This document shows, in pieces, positions 44,362-52,714 of a DNA stretch of 64,000 bases. Under the pieces are notes generated by a model that searched no databases, was not told the DNA's origin, and was given only the letters and a program-made list of their open reading frames with translations. The position numbers were made by a program, and so were the translations under genes. Where the stretch lies: assembly GCF_001676725.1 (NCBI RefSeq), contig NZ_CP016172.1, positions 620,001 through 684,000 of the forward strand, given 5' to 3'. Source of the DNA: Bordetella flabilis (GTDB lineage: Bacteria > Pseudomonadota > Gammaproteobacteria > Burkholderiales > Burkholderiaceae_B). Numbering within the stretch: position 1 is the first letter of the stretch; each line of letters starts with the position of its first letter.

Positions 44362-45327
44362 GTGGCTTCCGAATTTGACCTGATCGACCGCTACTTCAAG
44401 CGCAAGGCGCCGGCCGGCATGTTGGGCGTAGGCGACGACTGCGCGCTTTTTGCCGTGCCCGCCGGCATGCACGTGGCCACCAGCACCGACCTGCTGATCG
44501 AGGGGCGGCATTTCTTCGCGGATGTCGATCCTCGGGCACTGGGCCACAAGTCGCTGGCGGTCAATGTATCCGACCTGGCCGCCATGGGCGCCCAGCCCAT
44601 CGGCTGCCTGCTGGGCCTGGCGCTGCCCCAGGTGCGTGAACCCTGGCTGGCTGCTTTCGCGGACGGCTTCCATGCCATGGCGCTCGCGGCCGGGTGCCCG
44701 CTCATCGGCGGCGACACCACCGGCAATCCCGGCGGCCTGGCCATCAGCGTGACCGTATTCGGCGCGGTCTATCCCCAGGCGGCGCTGCGCCGTGACGCCG
44801 CGCGGCCCGGCGACGATATCTGGGTGTCGGGCGTGCTGGGCGAGGCCGACATTGCCTACCGGCTGCTCAGCGGCCAGATGCCGGCGGACGACGCCTTGCT
44901 GGCCCGCACCCGCGCGGCGCTGGAATGGCCGCAGCCGCGCTATGCGCTCGGCCAGGCGCTGGCCGGCCTGGCCCACGCCGCCATCGATATTTCCGACGGC
45001 CTGCTGCAGGACCTGGGGCATATCCTGCGCGCCAGCGGGGTCGGCGCCCGCCTGCGCATGGACGACCTGCCCGTGTCGCCGGCCCTGGCGGGGTTGCCGG
45101 CGGACCGGCTGCGGCATGCAGTGCTGGCCGGCGGCGATGTCTACGAACTTTGTTTTACCGCGCCCGCGGCACACGGCGACGCCATACGCGCCGCCGCGAC
45201 GCACGCCGGCGTCGCGGTCTCCCGCATCGGCGTCATCGACGCCGATGAAGCGCTGGTCGTGCTCGACGCCGACGGCGCGCCCCTGCCCGATTTGCCGCGG
45301 GGTTTCGACCACTTCCGATCCACATGA
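44362..45327 (+). CDS. thiL: Thiamine-monophosphate kinase
   Basis: Phosphorylates thiamine monophosphate to the diphosphate coenzyme. GTG at 44362 is supported by AGGAG 7 bases upstream and by the family-typical start SEFDLIDRYF; product 321 residues. Metal/ATP motifs: GVGDDCALF near residue 30, STDLLIEGRHF, GGDTTGNPGG, DISDGLLQDLGHI. The stop overlaps the pgpA start by 4 bases. nusB-thiL-pgpA is a conserved order. Confidence 0.96.
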   Translation: MASEFDLIDRYFKRKAPAGMLGVGDDCALFAVPAGMHVATSTDLLIEGRHFFADVDPRALGHKSLAVNVSDLAAMGAQPIGCLLGLALPQVREPWLAAFADGFHAMALAAGCPLIGGDTTGNPGGLAISVTVFGAVYPQAALRRDAARPGDDIWVSGVLGEADIAYRLLSGQMPADDALLARTRAALEWPQPRYALGQALAGLAHAAIDISDGLLQDLGHILRASGVGARLRMDDLPVSPALAGLPADRLRHAVLAGGDVYELCFTAPAAHGDAIRAAATHAGVAVSRIGVIDADEALVVLDADGAPLPDLPRGFDHFRST

Positions 45328-45863
45328 CCCAGACCCCTCCTTCCGAATCCGTTTCCATGCGCGAACGCCAGCGCGTGGCCTATCCTTCCTTCGCGTGGAT
45401 CTGCGGCGCTCCATCGCGCTTCGTCGCGTTCGGCCTGGGTTCCGGGCTGGTGCGTCCCGCTTCGGGCACCTGGGGCACGGTTCTGGCCTGGCTGATCTGG
45501 CTGGCGGTCGCGCGCTGGTTCAGCGATCCCGTCCTGGGCCTGCTTCTTGCTTTGGCGCTCGCCTATGGTTGCTGGGCCTGCCATCGGGCGGGCCAGGAAC
45601 TGAATGCCCCGGATCATGTCGGTATGGTCTGGGACGAGATGGTGGCGTTCTGGCTGGTGCTGTGGTTGACACCAGGGGGCTGGATCGCGCAGACCTGCGC
45701 CTTCGTGCTGTTCCGGATCTTCGATATCGCCAAGCCGCCGCCTATCCGCTATTTCGACGCCCGCATGAAGAACGGTGTCGGCGTCATGTGGGACGATCTT
45801 CTGGCGGCGGCCTATACGCTGCTGGTCATGGCAATCGCTGTGCGTTTCGGAGCCTTTCAATGA
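45324..45863 (+). CDS. pgpA: Phosphatidylglycerophosphatase A
   Basis: Removes phosphate from phosphatidylglycerophosphate to give phosphatidylglycerol, in the inner membrane. The product has 179 residues. Seen: GSGLVRPASGTWGT (N-terminal metal site), DEMVAFWLVLWL, FRIFDIAKPPPIRYFDARMK and GVGVMWDDLLAA, and three to four membrane segments. ATG at 45324 overlaps the thiL stop; the stop overlaps pncC (ATGA). Confidence 0.96.
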   Translation: MTQTPPSESVSMRERQRVAYPSFAWICGAPSRFVAFGLGSGLVRPASGTWGTVLAWLIWLAVARWFSDPVLGLLLALALAYGCWACHRAGQELNAPDHVGMVWDEMVAFWLVLWLTPGGWIAQTCAFVLFRIFDIAKPPPIRYFDARMKNGVGVMWDDLLAAAYTLLVMAIAVRFGAFQ

Positions 45864-46399
45864 CGATGTTGGATACCCAAGTAATCGACCTTGCCAGGAT
45901 GCTGGGCAAGGAACTGGCGCGGCGCAACTGGATGATGGGAACTGCCGAATCCTGCACCGGGGGCTTGCTGGCGGGCGCCATCACGGCGGTGCCGGGTTCC
46001 AGCGGCTGGTTCGACCGGGGCTTCGTGACCTACACCAATGAAGCGAAGGTGGTCGATCTGGAAGTCTCGCCGGATACCCTTAACCTGTACGGCGCGGTCA
46101 GCGAACCGGTGGCCCAGGAAATGGCCAGCGGGGTGCTGCTGGCCTCGCGCATGTCCCATGTGGCCGTCTCCACCACCGGCATCGCCGGGCCGGAAGGCGG
46201 CACGCCGGGCAAGCCGGTGGGGATGGTGTGCTTCGGTTTCGCGGTGCGCGCCGGCGACGGCATCACCACCCGCGCCGCCACGCATGTGTTTCCCGGCGAC
46301 CGTACCCAGGTGCGCGAACAGGCCGTGATGTTCGCGTTGCGCGGCGTACTGGAAACCATCGGGGCCAGCGCGGAGATGCCCAGCCCGACCCTGGCCTGA
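45860..46399 (+). CDS. pncC: Nicotinamide-nucleotide amidohydrolase (CinA C-terminal family)
   Basis: Deamidates nicotinamide mononucleotide to nicotinate mononucleotide for pyridine nucleotide recycling. The stand-alone CinA domain has 179 residues: GTAESCTGGLLAGAITAVPG with catalytic Ser, GFVTYTNEAKV, and TTGIAGPEGGTPGKPVG. ATG at 45860 overlaps the pgpA stop. Convergent with pyrF, 12 bases between ends. The N-terminal molybdopterin-like domain of full CinA is missing, as is usual in proteobacteria. Confidence 0.94.
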   Translation: MTMLDTQVIDLARMLGKELARRNWMMGTAESCTGGLLAGAITAVPGSSGWFDRGFVTYTNEAKVVDLEVSPDTLNLYGAVSEPVAQEMASGVLLASRMSHVAVSTTGIAGPEGGTPGKPVGMVCFGFAVRAGDGITTRAATHVFPGDRTQVREQAVMFALRGVLETIGASAEMPSPTLA

Positions 46400-46411
46400 C
46401 AGGTCCGGGAC

Positions 46412-47230
46412 CTAGCGCACGGCGTTGATGGCGTCGCGCAGGTCGGCGGCCGCCTTGCCGGCTGCCTCGCGCCAATCCTTGCCGCTGGACGCGTACAGGA
46501 TCGCGCGCGATGAATTGATCAACATCCCCGTACCCATGGCATTGCGCGCATTGGTGACCGTGGCGGTTACGTCGCCGCCCTGGGCGCCGATGCCGGGCAC
46601 CAGCAGCGGCACGCCGTCGCCCACGCGCTGGCGCACGGCGGCCAGTTCCGTCGGGTAGGTCGCGCCCACCACCAGCCCGCATTGCCCTTGGGCGTTCCAT
46701 TTGTCAGCCACCAGCCCGGCCACATGCAGGTAGAGCGGTTCGCCGCTTTCGGTCTTCAGGAACTGCAGGTCCGAACCGCCGGGGTTCGACGTGCGGCACA
46801 GGACGAACACGCCGCGATCGGTCCAGCGCAGATAGGGTTCGACGGAGTCCAGGCCCATGTAGGGACTGACCGTGACGCAGTCGGCCTGGTAGCGCTCGAA
46901 CGCCTCGCGGGCGTACTGTTCCGCCGTGGTGCCGATATCGCCGCGCTTGGCGTCCAGCACGATAGGGCGGTCCGGGTGCCGCGTGCGGATGTGGTCGCAC
47001 AGGGCTTCCAGCTGGTCCTCGGCGCGGTTGGCGGCGAAGTACGCGATCTGCGGCTTGAAGCTGCAGGCGTAGGGCGCCGTGGCGTCGACGATGTCGCGGC
47101 AGAAGCGGAAGATGGCGTCCGGCTGGCCGTCCAGCTCGCGCGGCAGGCGGCCCGGATCCGGGTCCAGTCCCACGGTGAGCAGGGAGCCGGACGTTAGCCA
47201 GGCGCGATCGAGCTTTTCTTTGAAGTTCAT
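46412..47230 (-). CDS. pyrF: Orotidine 5'-phosphate decarboxylase (type 2)
   Basis: Final step of UMP synthesis. The product has 272 residues, the longer PyrF subfamily 2. The catalytic motif is [17 protein letters not shown] (Lys and Asp pair), with [13 protein letters not shown] at the N-terminus and [13 protein letters not shown] near the phosphate site. ATG at 47230, only 2 bases after the ndh stop, so it is in an operon with ndh. Confidence 0.96.
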   Translation of the reverse strand: MNFKEKLDRAWLTSGSLLTVGLDPDPGRLPRELDGQPDAIFRFCRDIVDATAPYACSFKPQIAYFAANRAEDQLEALCDHIRTRHPDRPIVLDAKRGDIGTTAEQYAREAFERYQADCVTVSPYMGLDSVEPYLRWTDRGVFVLCRTSNPGGSDLQFLKTESGEPLYLHVAGLVADKWNAQGQCGLVVGATYPTELAAVRQRVGDGVPLLVPGIGAQGGDVTATVTNARNAMGTGMLINSSRAILYASSGKDWREAAGKAAADLRDAINAVR

Positions 47231-47232
47231 CG

Positions 47233-48552
47233 TCAATGCAGTTTTACGCGGGGGCGTGTCCGGCGCAGCAGCACGCGGCCCAGGGCCAGGCAGGCGGTGC
47301 GCCAGATGCCCAGGAGGGCCCGGTGGTGCATCAGGTGCAGGCTCATGTACATGAACCGCGCCAGTGTACCGCTTACGAACAGGCCCCGGCCGGCCAGCTT
47401 GCCCATCAGGCTGCCCACGCCGGCGCCCTGGCCCAGCGACACCAGCGACCCGTGGTCCTTGTAGACATAGCCGCCGGGCGCTTCCGGCAGCCCGCGTATG
47501 CGCAGGCCGATCTTGCGCGCCAGGTAGGTGGCCTGCTGGTGCGCCGCCTGTGCTCGGGCCGGAACGGTGCCATGACCCTTCCACGGGGCGGCCGCGCAGT
47601 CGCCGAAGGCCAGCACGTAGGGGTCCGCCGTTTCGAGCCGTTCGTTGACTTCCAGTTGGCCGATGCGATTGACCGGCAGATCCAGTTCGCGCAATACGGC
47701 CGGGCCCTGGATGCCGGCCGCCCACAGGCACAGGTGAGCGTCGAAATGGACGCCGTCTTCGGTCCGCACGTCTTGCGCCGTGACTTCGGCCACGCGTCGC
47801 CCCGTCTGGACCTTGATGCCAAGTTCCGCCAGGCGCGCATGGGCGGCGCGCGCCAGCTTTTCCGGCAAGGCCGCGAGGATGCGAGGCGCGCCTTCGAGCA
47901 CGGTGATGCTCAGGTCGCGTTCCGGCCGGAAACTGGGCAGCCCGTACGCGCCGATGACGTGGCTGGCCTCGTGCAGTTCCACCGCCAGCTCCACACCGGT
48001 GGCGCCGCCGCCCACGATGACGATGTTCAGGCGCGCCGTCGGATCGTGCACCTTCGCCTGGTCGACCTGGATCATCGCCTTCAACAGCGTCAGCCTGAAC
48101 TGCTCCGCGCTTTCGGTGGAGTCCAGGGTGATGGCATGTTCGGCCGCGCCGGGCGTGCCATAGAAGTTCGATATGCTGCCGATGGCCAGCACCAGCGTTT
48201 CGTAGGGGAGCGCGCGTTCCGGGATGATGGGGACGCCGGAGGCATCCACCACCGACTGCACGCTGACCGTGCGGTTGGTGCGATCGACGCGCTGCATGCG
48301 TCCCAGGACGAAGGAGAAGTGGCACATATGTGCCAGCATCAGGTACGACAGGCCTTCCTGGTGGATATCGAGCGTACCGGCCGCTGCCTCGTGCAGGGAC
48401 GGCTTCCAGATATGGAAGGGGCGCTCGTCCACCAGCGTGACACAGGCCGGTCCATGGGCGCGGCCCAGCCTGGCCGCCAGTTCGAGTCCTCCGGCGCCGC
48501 CACCCACGATCACGACGCGGTGGGGTGGGGCATGGAAGGGAGGGGTCGGCAT
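47233..48552 (-). CDS. ndh: Type II NADH dehydrogenase (NDH-2)
   Basis: Single-subunit, non-pumping NADH:quinone oxidoreductase with FAD, bound to the inner membrane. The product has 439 residues. First Rossmann motif [19 protein letters not shown] near residue 15; second, NADH-binding [20 protein letters not shown]. The FAD motif [10 protein letters not shown] is near residue 295. The basic, amphipathic C-terminus ([10 protein letters not shown] after a hydrophobic helix) fits membrane attachment. ATG at 48552 is chosen; the frame runs farther upstream without support. Confidence 0.93.
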   Translation of the reverse strand: MPTPPFHAPPHRVVIVGGGAGGLELAARLGRAHGPACVTLVDERPFHIWKPSLHEAAAGTLDIHQEGLSYLMLAHMCHFSFVLGRMQRVDRTNRTVSVQSVVDASGVPIIPERALPYETLVLAIGSISNFYGTPGAAEHAITLDSTESAEQFRLTLLKAMIQVDQAKVHDPTARLNIVIVGGGATGVELAVELHEASHVIGAYGLPSFRPERDLSITVLEGAPRILAALPEKLARAAHARLAELGIKVQTGRRVAEVTAQDVRTEDGVHFDAHLCLWAAGIQGPAVLRELDLPVNRIGQLEVNERLETADPYVLAFGDCAAAPWKGHGTVPARAQAAHQQATYLARKIGLRIRGLPEAPGGYVYKDHGSLVSLGQGAGVGSLMGKLAGRGLFVSGTLARFMYMSLHLMHHRALLGIWRTACLALGRVLLRRTRPRVKLH

Positions 48553-48664
48553 GGCCGGGAGTATAGCGGTCTCCAGGGCCGGTATGCGGCCCAAAACGAG
48601 AGCGTGAATCGAGCTGTGAACGGGCCGTGACACGGAGCTGTGCCCCGGGCGGTGAACCAGCCCG

Positions 48665-49060
48665 TCAATGCGCGAAGCGGCCGATGGCCACGCCCGCCCA
48701 GACCGCCACCGTGAAAATCAAAAGCAGCAGTACCGCGGCGCTGCCCAGGTCCTTGGCCCGCCCCAGCAAGGGGTGCATTTCCACGGAAAGCGCGTCGGCC
48801 AGCGCCTCGATGGCCGAATTCAGCAGTTCGGCGACCAGGACGAGGACCACCGACATGATCAGGATAAACACCTCGATCACCGATCGGCCCAGGAAAAAGG
48901 CCGCTGGAATCAGCAGGATGGCCAGCACCAGTTCCTGGCGAAAGGCGGCCTCGTAGCGGATGGCGGCGCGCAGGCCCTGCATCGAATAACGCAGCGCATT
49001 GAAGATGCGGCGCACGCCGCCGGTGCTTTTGTAGGGTGAGTGCTGCGGTGTGGGCGTCAT
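48665..49060 (-). CDS. dgkA: Diacylglycerol kinase (DgkA type)
   Basis: Small inner-membrane kinase recycling diacylglycerol to phosphatidic acid. The product has 131 residues. Seen: AIRYEAAFRQELVLA with the surface helix, the first membrane segment AILLIPAAFFLG, then AELLNSAIEALADALS with the catalytic Glu, and a third segment AAVLLLLIFTVAVWAGVA. Start at ATG 49060; ATG 49120 would add an unlikely Pro-rich segment. Confidence 0.94.
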   Translation of the reverse strand: MTPTPQHSPYKSTGGVRRIFNALRYSMQGLRAAIRYEAAFRQELVLAILLIPAAFFLGRSVIEVFILIMSVVLVLVAELLNSAIEALADALSVEMHPLLGRAKDLGSAAVLLLLIFTVAVWAGVAIGRFAH

Positions 49061-49142
49061 GGCGGGGGGAGGGAAGGCTGGCTGGACAGGCATCATAAGC
49101 ACAAACCCTAATTGTTTCACGCATGGCAGCAGCGCAGTATTC

Positions 49143-49167
49143 GGTCAACTGGTAAGGCCACTTGACC
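49143..49167. promoter_or_regulatory. 25-bp palindrome, candidate FadR-family operator
   Basis: Arms GGTCAA-C-TGG and CCA-C-TTGACC around TAAGG; 18 of 20 arm bases pair as an inverted repeat (the two C positions mismatch). The inner TGGT...CCA fits the GntR/FadR operator style. It ends 10 bases before the regulator's ATG, so binding would block its transcription or translation. A weak -10 (TATTCG) overlaps its left edge. Autorepression of the 49-61 kb operon is inference. Confidence 0.65.
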
Positions 49168-49177
49168 TTTTGCCCGC

Positions 49178-49927
49178 ATGCCCTTCCAAGCCATCGAACC
49201 GCGCCGCCTCTATCGCCAGATCGCCGACCAGTTGCGCGCGCTGATCGAGCGGGGAGAGTTCGCCGTCGGCACCCGCCTGCCGCCGGAGCGCGACCTCGCC
49301 CTGAAAATGGGCGTGTCCCGTCCGTCGGTGCGCGAGGCCCTGATTGCGCTGGAGGTCGAAGGGCTGGTCGAAGTCCGCATGGGTTCCGGCATTTACGTGC
49401 GTGCCCGCGATCAAGGCCACCACGGCAGCGTGGTGGCCGAGAGCCCCCTGGACACCATCCTGGCGCGCCAGCTTATCGAAGGGGAACTCGCCGCGCAGGC
49501 GGCCCTGGTCATGCAAGCGGCCGACGTGGACGGCCTGCGCGAGGCACTGGACGTGATGCGCGAGGAAGCCGCGTCGGGCAACATCCCCGCGCGCGGCGAC
49601 CGTCTGTTCCATGTGCGCATCGCGCAGGCTACCGACAACTCCGTGCTGTTGCGCCTGGTCGGCGAGCTCTACGACGAGCGTCACAATCCCCTGGCCGTGC
49701 AACTGGGCAGCCATTTCGAAAACGCCGAAAGCTGGGCGGCCGCCATCGCCGAGCACGAGCGCGTCGTGGCCGCCATCGTGGCCGCCGACCCGGACGGCGC
49801 GCGGGCGGCCATGCGCGAACACATGGCGCGGTCGCATGATCGCTTCACCGCCAACTGGTCCCCGAGCGACGCGGGGCAGCCCGGGCGCTACAAGGTCCGC
49901 CCGCGCGCCGACAAGCGCACGGCATGA
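49178..49927 (+). CDS. FadR-family (GntR/FCD) transcriptional regulator
   Basis: DNA-binding protein of 249 residues. Winged helix: LYRQIADQLRALIERGEF, then GTRLPPERDLALKMGVSR and PSVREALIALEVEGLVEV, residues 10-75, and wing MGSGIYV. The FCD ligand domain has FHVRIAQATDNSVLLRLV with a metal-ligand His and a second His in IAEHERVVAAI. It opens the co-directional sugar-acid cluster and has a strong palindrome in front of its own gene. Regulators of this group often respond to aldonates, uronates or 2-keto-3-deoxy acids. Confidence 0.92.
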   Translation: MPFQAIEPRRLYRQIADQLRALIERGEFAVGTRLPPERDLALKMGVSRPSVREALIALEVEGLVEVRMGSGIYVRARDQGHHGSVVAESPLDTILARQLIEGELAAQAALVMQAADVDGLREALDVMREEAASGNIPARGDRLFHVRIAQATDNSVLLRLVGELYDERHNPLAVQLGSHFENAESWAAAIAEHERVVAAIVAADPDGARAAMREHMARSHDRFTANWSPSDAGQPGRYKVRPRADKRTA

Positions 49928-49946
49928 CGACACGCCAGGAGAACGC

Positions 49947-50000
49947 ATGAACAAGCGCGCAGCAGCGATGCAGCAGGCCCGGGGCGAGGTGGCGCGATGA
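49947..50000 (+). CDS. 17-codon open frame coupled to the dehydrogenase gene
   Basis: ATG at 49947 has AGGAG (CAGGAGAACGC upstream), a better ribosome site than most genes in this window. It encodes MNKRAAAMQQARGEVAR and stops in TGA overlapping the ATG of the next gene (ATGA at 49997-50000). It might be a leader peptide for translational coupling, or the true ribosome entry for the dehydrogenase. Homology unknown. Confidence 0.5.
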   Translation: MNKRAAAMQQARGEVAR

Positions 50001-51025
50001 GCCTGGCTTGCAGAATTCACGGCGCCCGCGATCTGCGGCTGGAGCCCGACGAGACCGCGCCGCTGGCGCCGCACGAGGTCGAAGTGCGCCTTGGCGCGGC
50101 CGGCATCTGCGGGTCCGACCTGCATTACTTCCTGCACGGGCGCGTCGGCGCCTTCGTCATCCGCGAACCGCTCATTCCGGGGCATGAGGCGTCCGGCGTC
50201 GTGCTGCGCGTCGGCGATGCCGTGACACGGGTCGCGCCCGGCATGAAGGTCGCCATCAATCCCTCGCATCCTTGCGGCCGTTGCGACTATTGCAGGGCCG
50301 GCCGCGACAACCTGTGCAGCAATATGCGTTTCCTGGGCAGCGCCAGCGTGTATCCGCACGTCCAGGGCATGTTTCGCGAACGCTTCGTCATGGGCGAACG
50401 TCAGTTGACGCCGGTCGACGAGGACATCTCCCTGGGCGAACTGGCCTGCGCCGAACCGCTGTCGATCGGCCTGCACGGCGTGCGCCGCGCCGGGGAACTG
50501 ATGGGCCGCACGGTGCTCGTCACCGGTGGCGGCACCATCGGCTGCATGGCCGTTATCGCCGCGCGGCTGGCGGGCGCGGCGCGCATCATCGTTTGCGACA
50601 TCGCCGACCGCCCCCTCGAAATGGCGCGCACCGTGGGGGCCGACGCCACGGTGCGCAGCGACACCACCGACGCCAGCGAGCTGGTCGACATCGCCGATGT
50701 CTCCATCGAAGCCGCCGGCAGTCCGGCCGCGCTCGCGACCTGCCTGGCGGCGACCCGGCGTGGCGGCCGCATCGTGCAGGTCGGCACCTTGCCGGGGGAG
50801 GGCATGCACTTCCCGGCCAACAGCATCATGGCCCGCGAGCTCGACTACGTCGGCGCTTTCCGCGCGGGACCCGAGTTCGACTGGGCGGTCGCCTACCTGC
50901 GCACGCGCAGGGTGGACGTCCGCCCGCTGATGAGCGCGCAGTTGCCGTTGGACCAGGCCGTGCAGGCCTTCGAGCTGGCGGCCGACCGTTCCCGCAGTAC
51001 GAAGGTGCAGCTGGTATGTGATTGA
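49997..51025 (+). CDS. Zinc-dependent alcohol dehydrogenase, L-idonate 5-dehydrogenase-like
   Basis: Medium-chain dehydrogenase of 342 residues. Catalytic zinc ligands are Cys in GICGSDLHYF and His-Glu in PGHEASG; the four structural Cys are in HPCGRCDYCRAGRDNLC. The NAD(P) motif is VTGGGTIGCMAVI. The LHYFLHGRVG segment and HPCGRCDYC are typical of IdnD-like proteins, which interconvert L-idonate and 5-ketogluconate. ATG at 49997 overlaps the stop of the 17-codon frame. The substrate in this cluster may be another C5/C6 sugar acid or sugar alcohol. Confidence 0.9.
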   Translation: MSLACRIHGARDLRLEPDETAPLAPHEVEVRLGAAGICGSDLHYFLHGRVGAFVIREPLIPGHEASGVVLRVGDAVTRVAPGMKVAINPSHPCGRCDYCRAGRDNLCSNMRFLGSASVYPHVQGMFRERFVMGERQLTPVDEDISLGELACAEPLSIGLHGVRRAGELMGRTVLVTGGGTIGCMAVIAARLAGAARIIVCDIADRPLEMARTVGADATVRSDTTDASELVDIADVSIEAAGSPAALATCLAATRRGGRIVQVGTLPGEGMHFPANSIMARELDYVGAFRAGPEFDWAVAYLRTRRVDVRPLMSAQLPLDQAVQAFELAADRSRSTKVQLVCD

Positions 51026-51087
51026 CGCCACCGGGGCGGCGCCAAAGAGCGCATGACGTCCTGACACAAAAGAGAGAGGAGACACAC

Positions 51088-52062
51088 ATGAAGCAAGGCC
51101 ACGCAGTGAAAATGCTGTTCGCCGCCCTGGCGTTCGCCGTCTCGGCTGGCGCCACGGCGCAGACCAAGCTCAAGTGGGCGCACGTCTACGAGACGTCGGA
51201 ACCCTTCCACACCGAATCGGTATGGGCGGCGCAGGAAATCGAAAAACGCACCAACGGGCGCTATCACATCGATGTCTATCCCGCCTCGCAACTGGGCAAG
51301 GAAAACGACATCAACCAGGGGCTGACCCTGGGCACGGTGGACATGATCATTTCCGGATCCAGCTTCGCCGCCAAGTCCTTTCCGCGCATCGGCGTCACCT
51401 ACTACCCGTACACCTTCCGCAATCCCCAGCATCTGCTGGCCTACACCAAGAGCGACATCTACAAGGAACTGACCAAGGGCTACGAGGACAAGAGCGGCAA
51501 CCATATCGTCGCCACGACCTACTACGGCACGCGCCAGACCACCGCGAACAAGGCCATCCACAAGTGCGCGGACATGAAGGGCCTGAAGATGCGCGTGCCC
51601 GATGTGCCGGCCTACCTGGCCATGCCGCGCGCCTGCGGCGCCAATACCTCGCCCATCGCCTTCGCCGAGGTCTATCTCGCCCTGCAGAACGGCACGGTCG
51701 AAGCCCAGGAAAACCCGCTGACGACCATCGAAGCCAAGAAGTTCTACGAGGTGCAGAAGAACATCGTCCTGACCGGCCACATCGTCGACCACCTGAACAC
51801 CATCATTTCAGGCCGCCTGTGGAAGAAGTTGTCCCCGGAAGACCGCAAGATCTTCACCGAAGTGGCGCAGGAGGCCGCCGTGCGGGCGTCCAACCAGATC
51901 ATCAAGCGTGAACAGGAACTGGTCGCCGAGTTCAAGAAGAAAGGCATCGAGGTCGACACGGTGGATGTCGCCGACTTCCGCGACACCGTGCTGAAGAATG
52001 TGCCGTTCAAGCAGTACGGCTACGAGAAGGCCGACTGGGAAAAGATCCAGGCCGTGAAGTAA
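51088..52062 (+). CDS. dctP: TRAP transporter substrate-binding protein (DctP family)
   Basis: Periplasmic receptor of 324 residues. ATG at 51088 has AGAGAGGAG a few bases upstream. Signal peptide MKQGHAVKMLFAALAFAVSA, cleaved after GATA. The body has the sugar-acid DctP pattern: ASQLGKENDINQGLTLGTVD, the arginine-bearing GLKMRVPDVP that binds the ligand's carboxylate, and AQENPLTTIEAKKFYEVQ. DctQ and DctM follow immediately, so the transporter is complete. Confidence 0.95.
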   Translation: MKQGHAVKMLFAALAFAVSAGATAQTKLKWAHVYETSEPFHTESVWAAQEIEKRTNGRYHIDVYPASQLGKENDINQGLTLGTVDMIISGSSFAAKSFPRIGVTYYPYTFRNPQHLLAYTKSDIYKELTKGYEDKSGNHIVATTYYGTRQTTANKAIHKCADMKGLKMRVPDVPAYLAMPRACGANTSPIAFAEVYLALQNGTVEAQENPLTTIEAKKFYEVQKNIVLTGHIVDHLNTIISGRLWKKLSPEDRKIFTEVAQEAAVRASNQIIKREQELVAEFKKKGIEVDTVDVADFRDTVLKNVPFKQYGYEKADWEKIQAVK

Positions 52063-52075
52063 CGGAGGAGCCGAC

Positions 52076-52687
52076 ATGGTGACCGATGTACACGTTTCCC
52101 CGCCGGGCGGCCCTGCGGCGCAGGCCACGCAACACCCATCGTCGGTGGAGTCCATCGTCTCCAGTTTCGAGGAGGCCGACCACCAGGAAGTGGACCTGTC
52201 CGGGCATACCTTCGAGGACTGGCTGTGCCTGGGACTGTTCTGGATCATGGCGTTGCTGGTGTTCCTGCAGTTCTTCACCCGGTATGTGCTGAACGATTCG
52301 TTCGCATGGACGGAGGAACTGGCCACCTATGCCCTGATCGGGGTCGTGTTCATCGGCGCCGCCATGTGCGTGCGTACCTGCCGGCACATCCAGGTCGACC
52401 TGCTGTACCGCTACCTGCCGCGCGCGGCGGGCCGCGTGCTGTCGACGGCGATCGACGTGCTGCGCACGGCGTTCTTCGCCTATGTCGCCTGGCTGGTGTG
52501 GCAATACATCCAGCTGGTTGGCGACGAGCCGATGACCACCATCGAGTGGAACAAGGCCTATGTGTACTGGCTCGCCCTGTTCGGCTTCGTGCTGATGTGC
52601 CTGCGCTCGCTGCAGGTCACGGCGCAGAACTGGCGGCAAGGCTATTCCAACCTGGAACGGCCCGAAGCTTACGACAAGGTGGATTGA
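52076..52687 (+). CDS. dctQ: TRAP transporter small permease (DctQ family)
   Basis: Small membrane subunit, 203 residues. After a polar N-terminus of about 45 residues there are four hydrophobic segments, with FTRYVLNDSFAWTEELATYA and GAAMCVRTCRHIQVDLLYRY characteristic of DctQ. ATG at 52076 lies 13 bases after dctP with AGGAG upstream. The first 45 residues, which include acidic EEADHQEVDLSG, are longer than usual. Confidence 0.94.
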   Translation: MVTDVHVSPPGGPAAQATQHPSSVESIVSSFEEADHQEVDLSGHTFEDWLCLGLFWIMALLVFLQFFTRYVLNDSFAWTEELATYALIGVVFIGAAMCVRTCRHIQVDLLYRYLPRAAGRVLSTAIDVLRTAFFAYVAWLVWQYIQLVGDEPMTTIEWNKAYVYWLALFGFVLMCLRSLQVTAQNWRQGYSNLERPEAYDKVD

Positions 52688-52714
52688 GGTGCGGCACACG
52701 ACAAGGGGCTGGGC

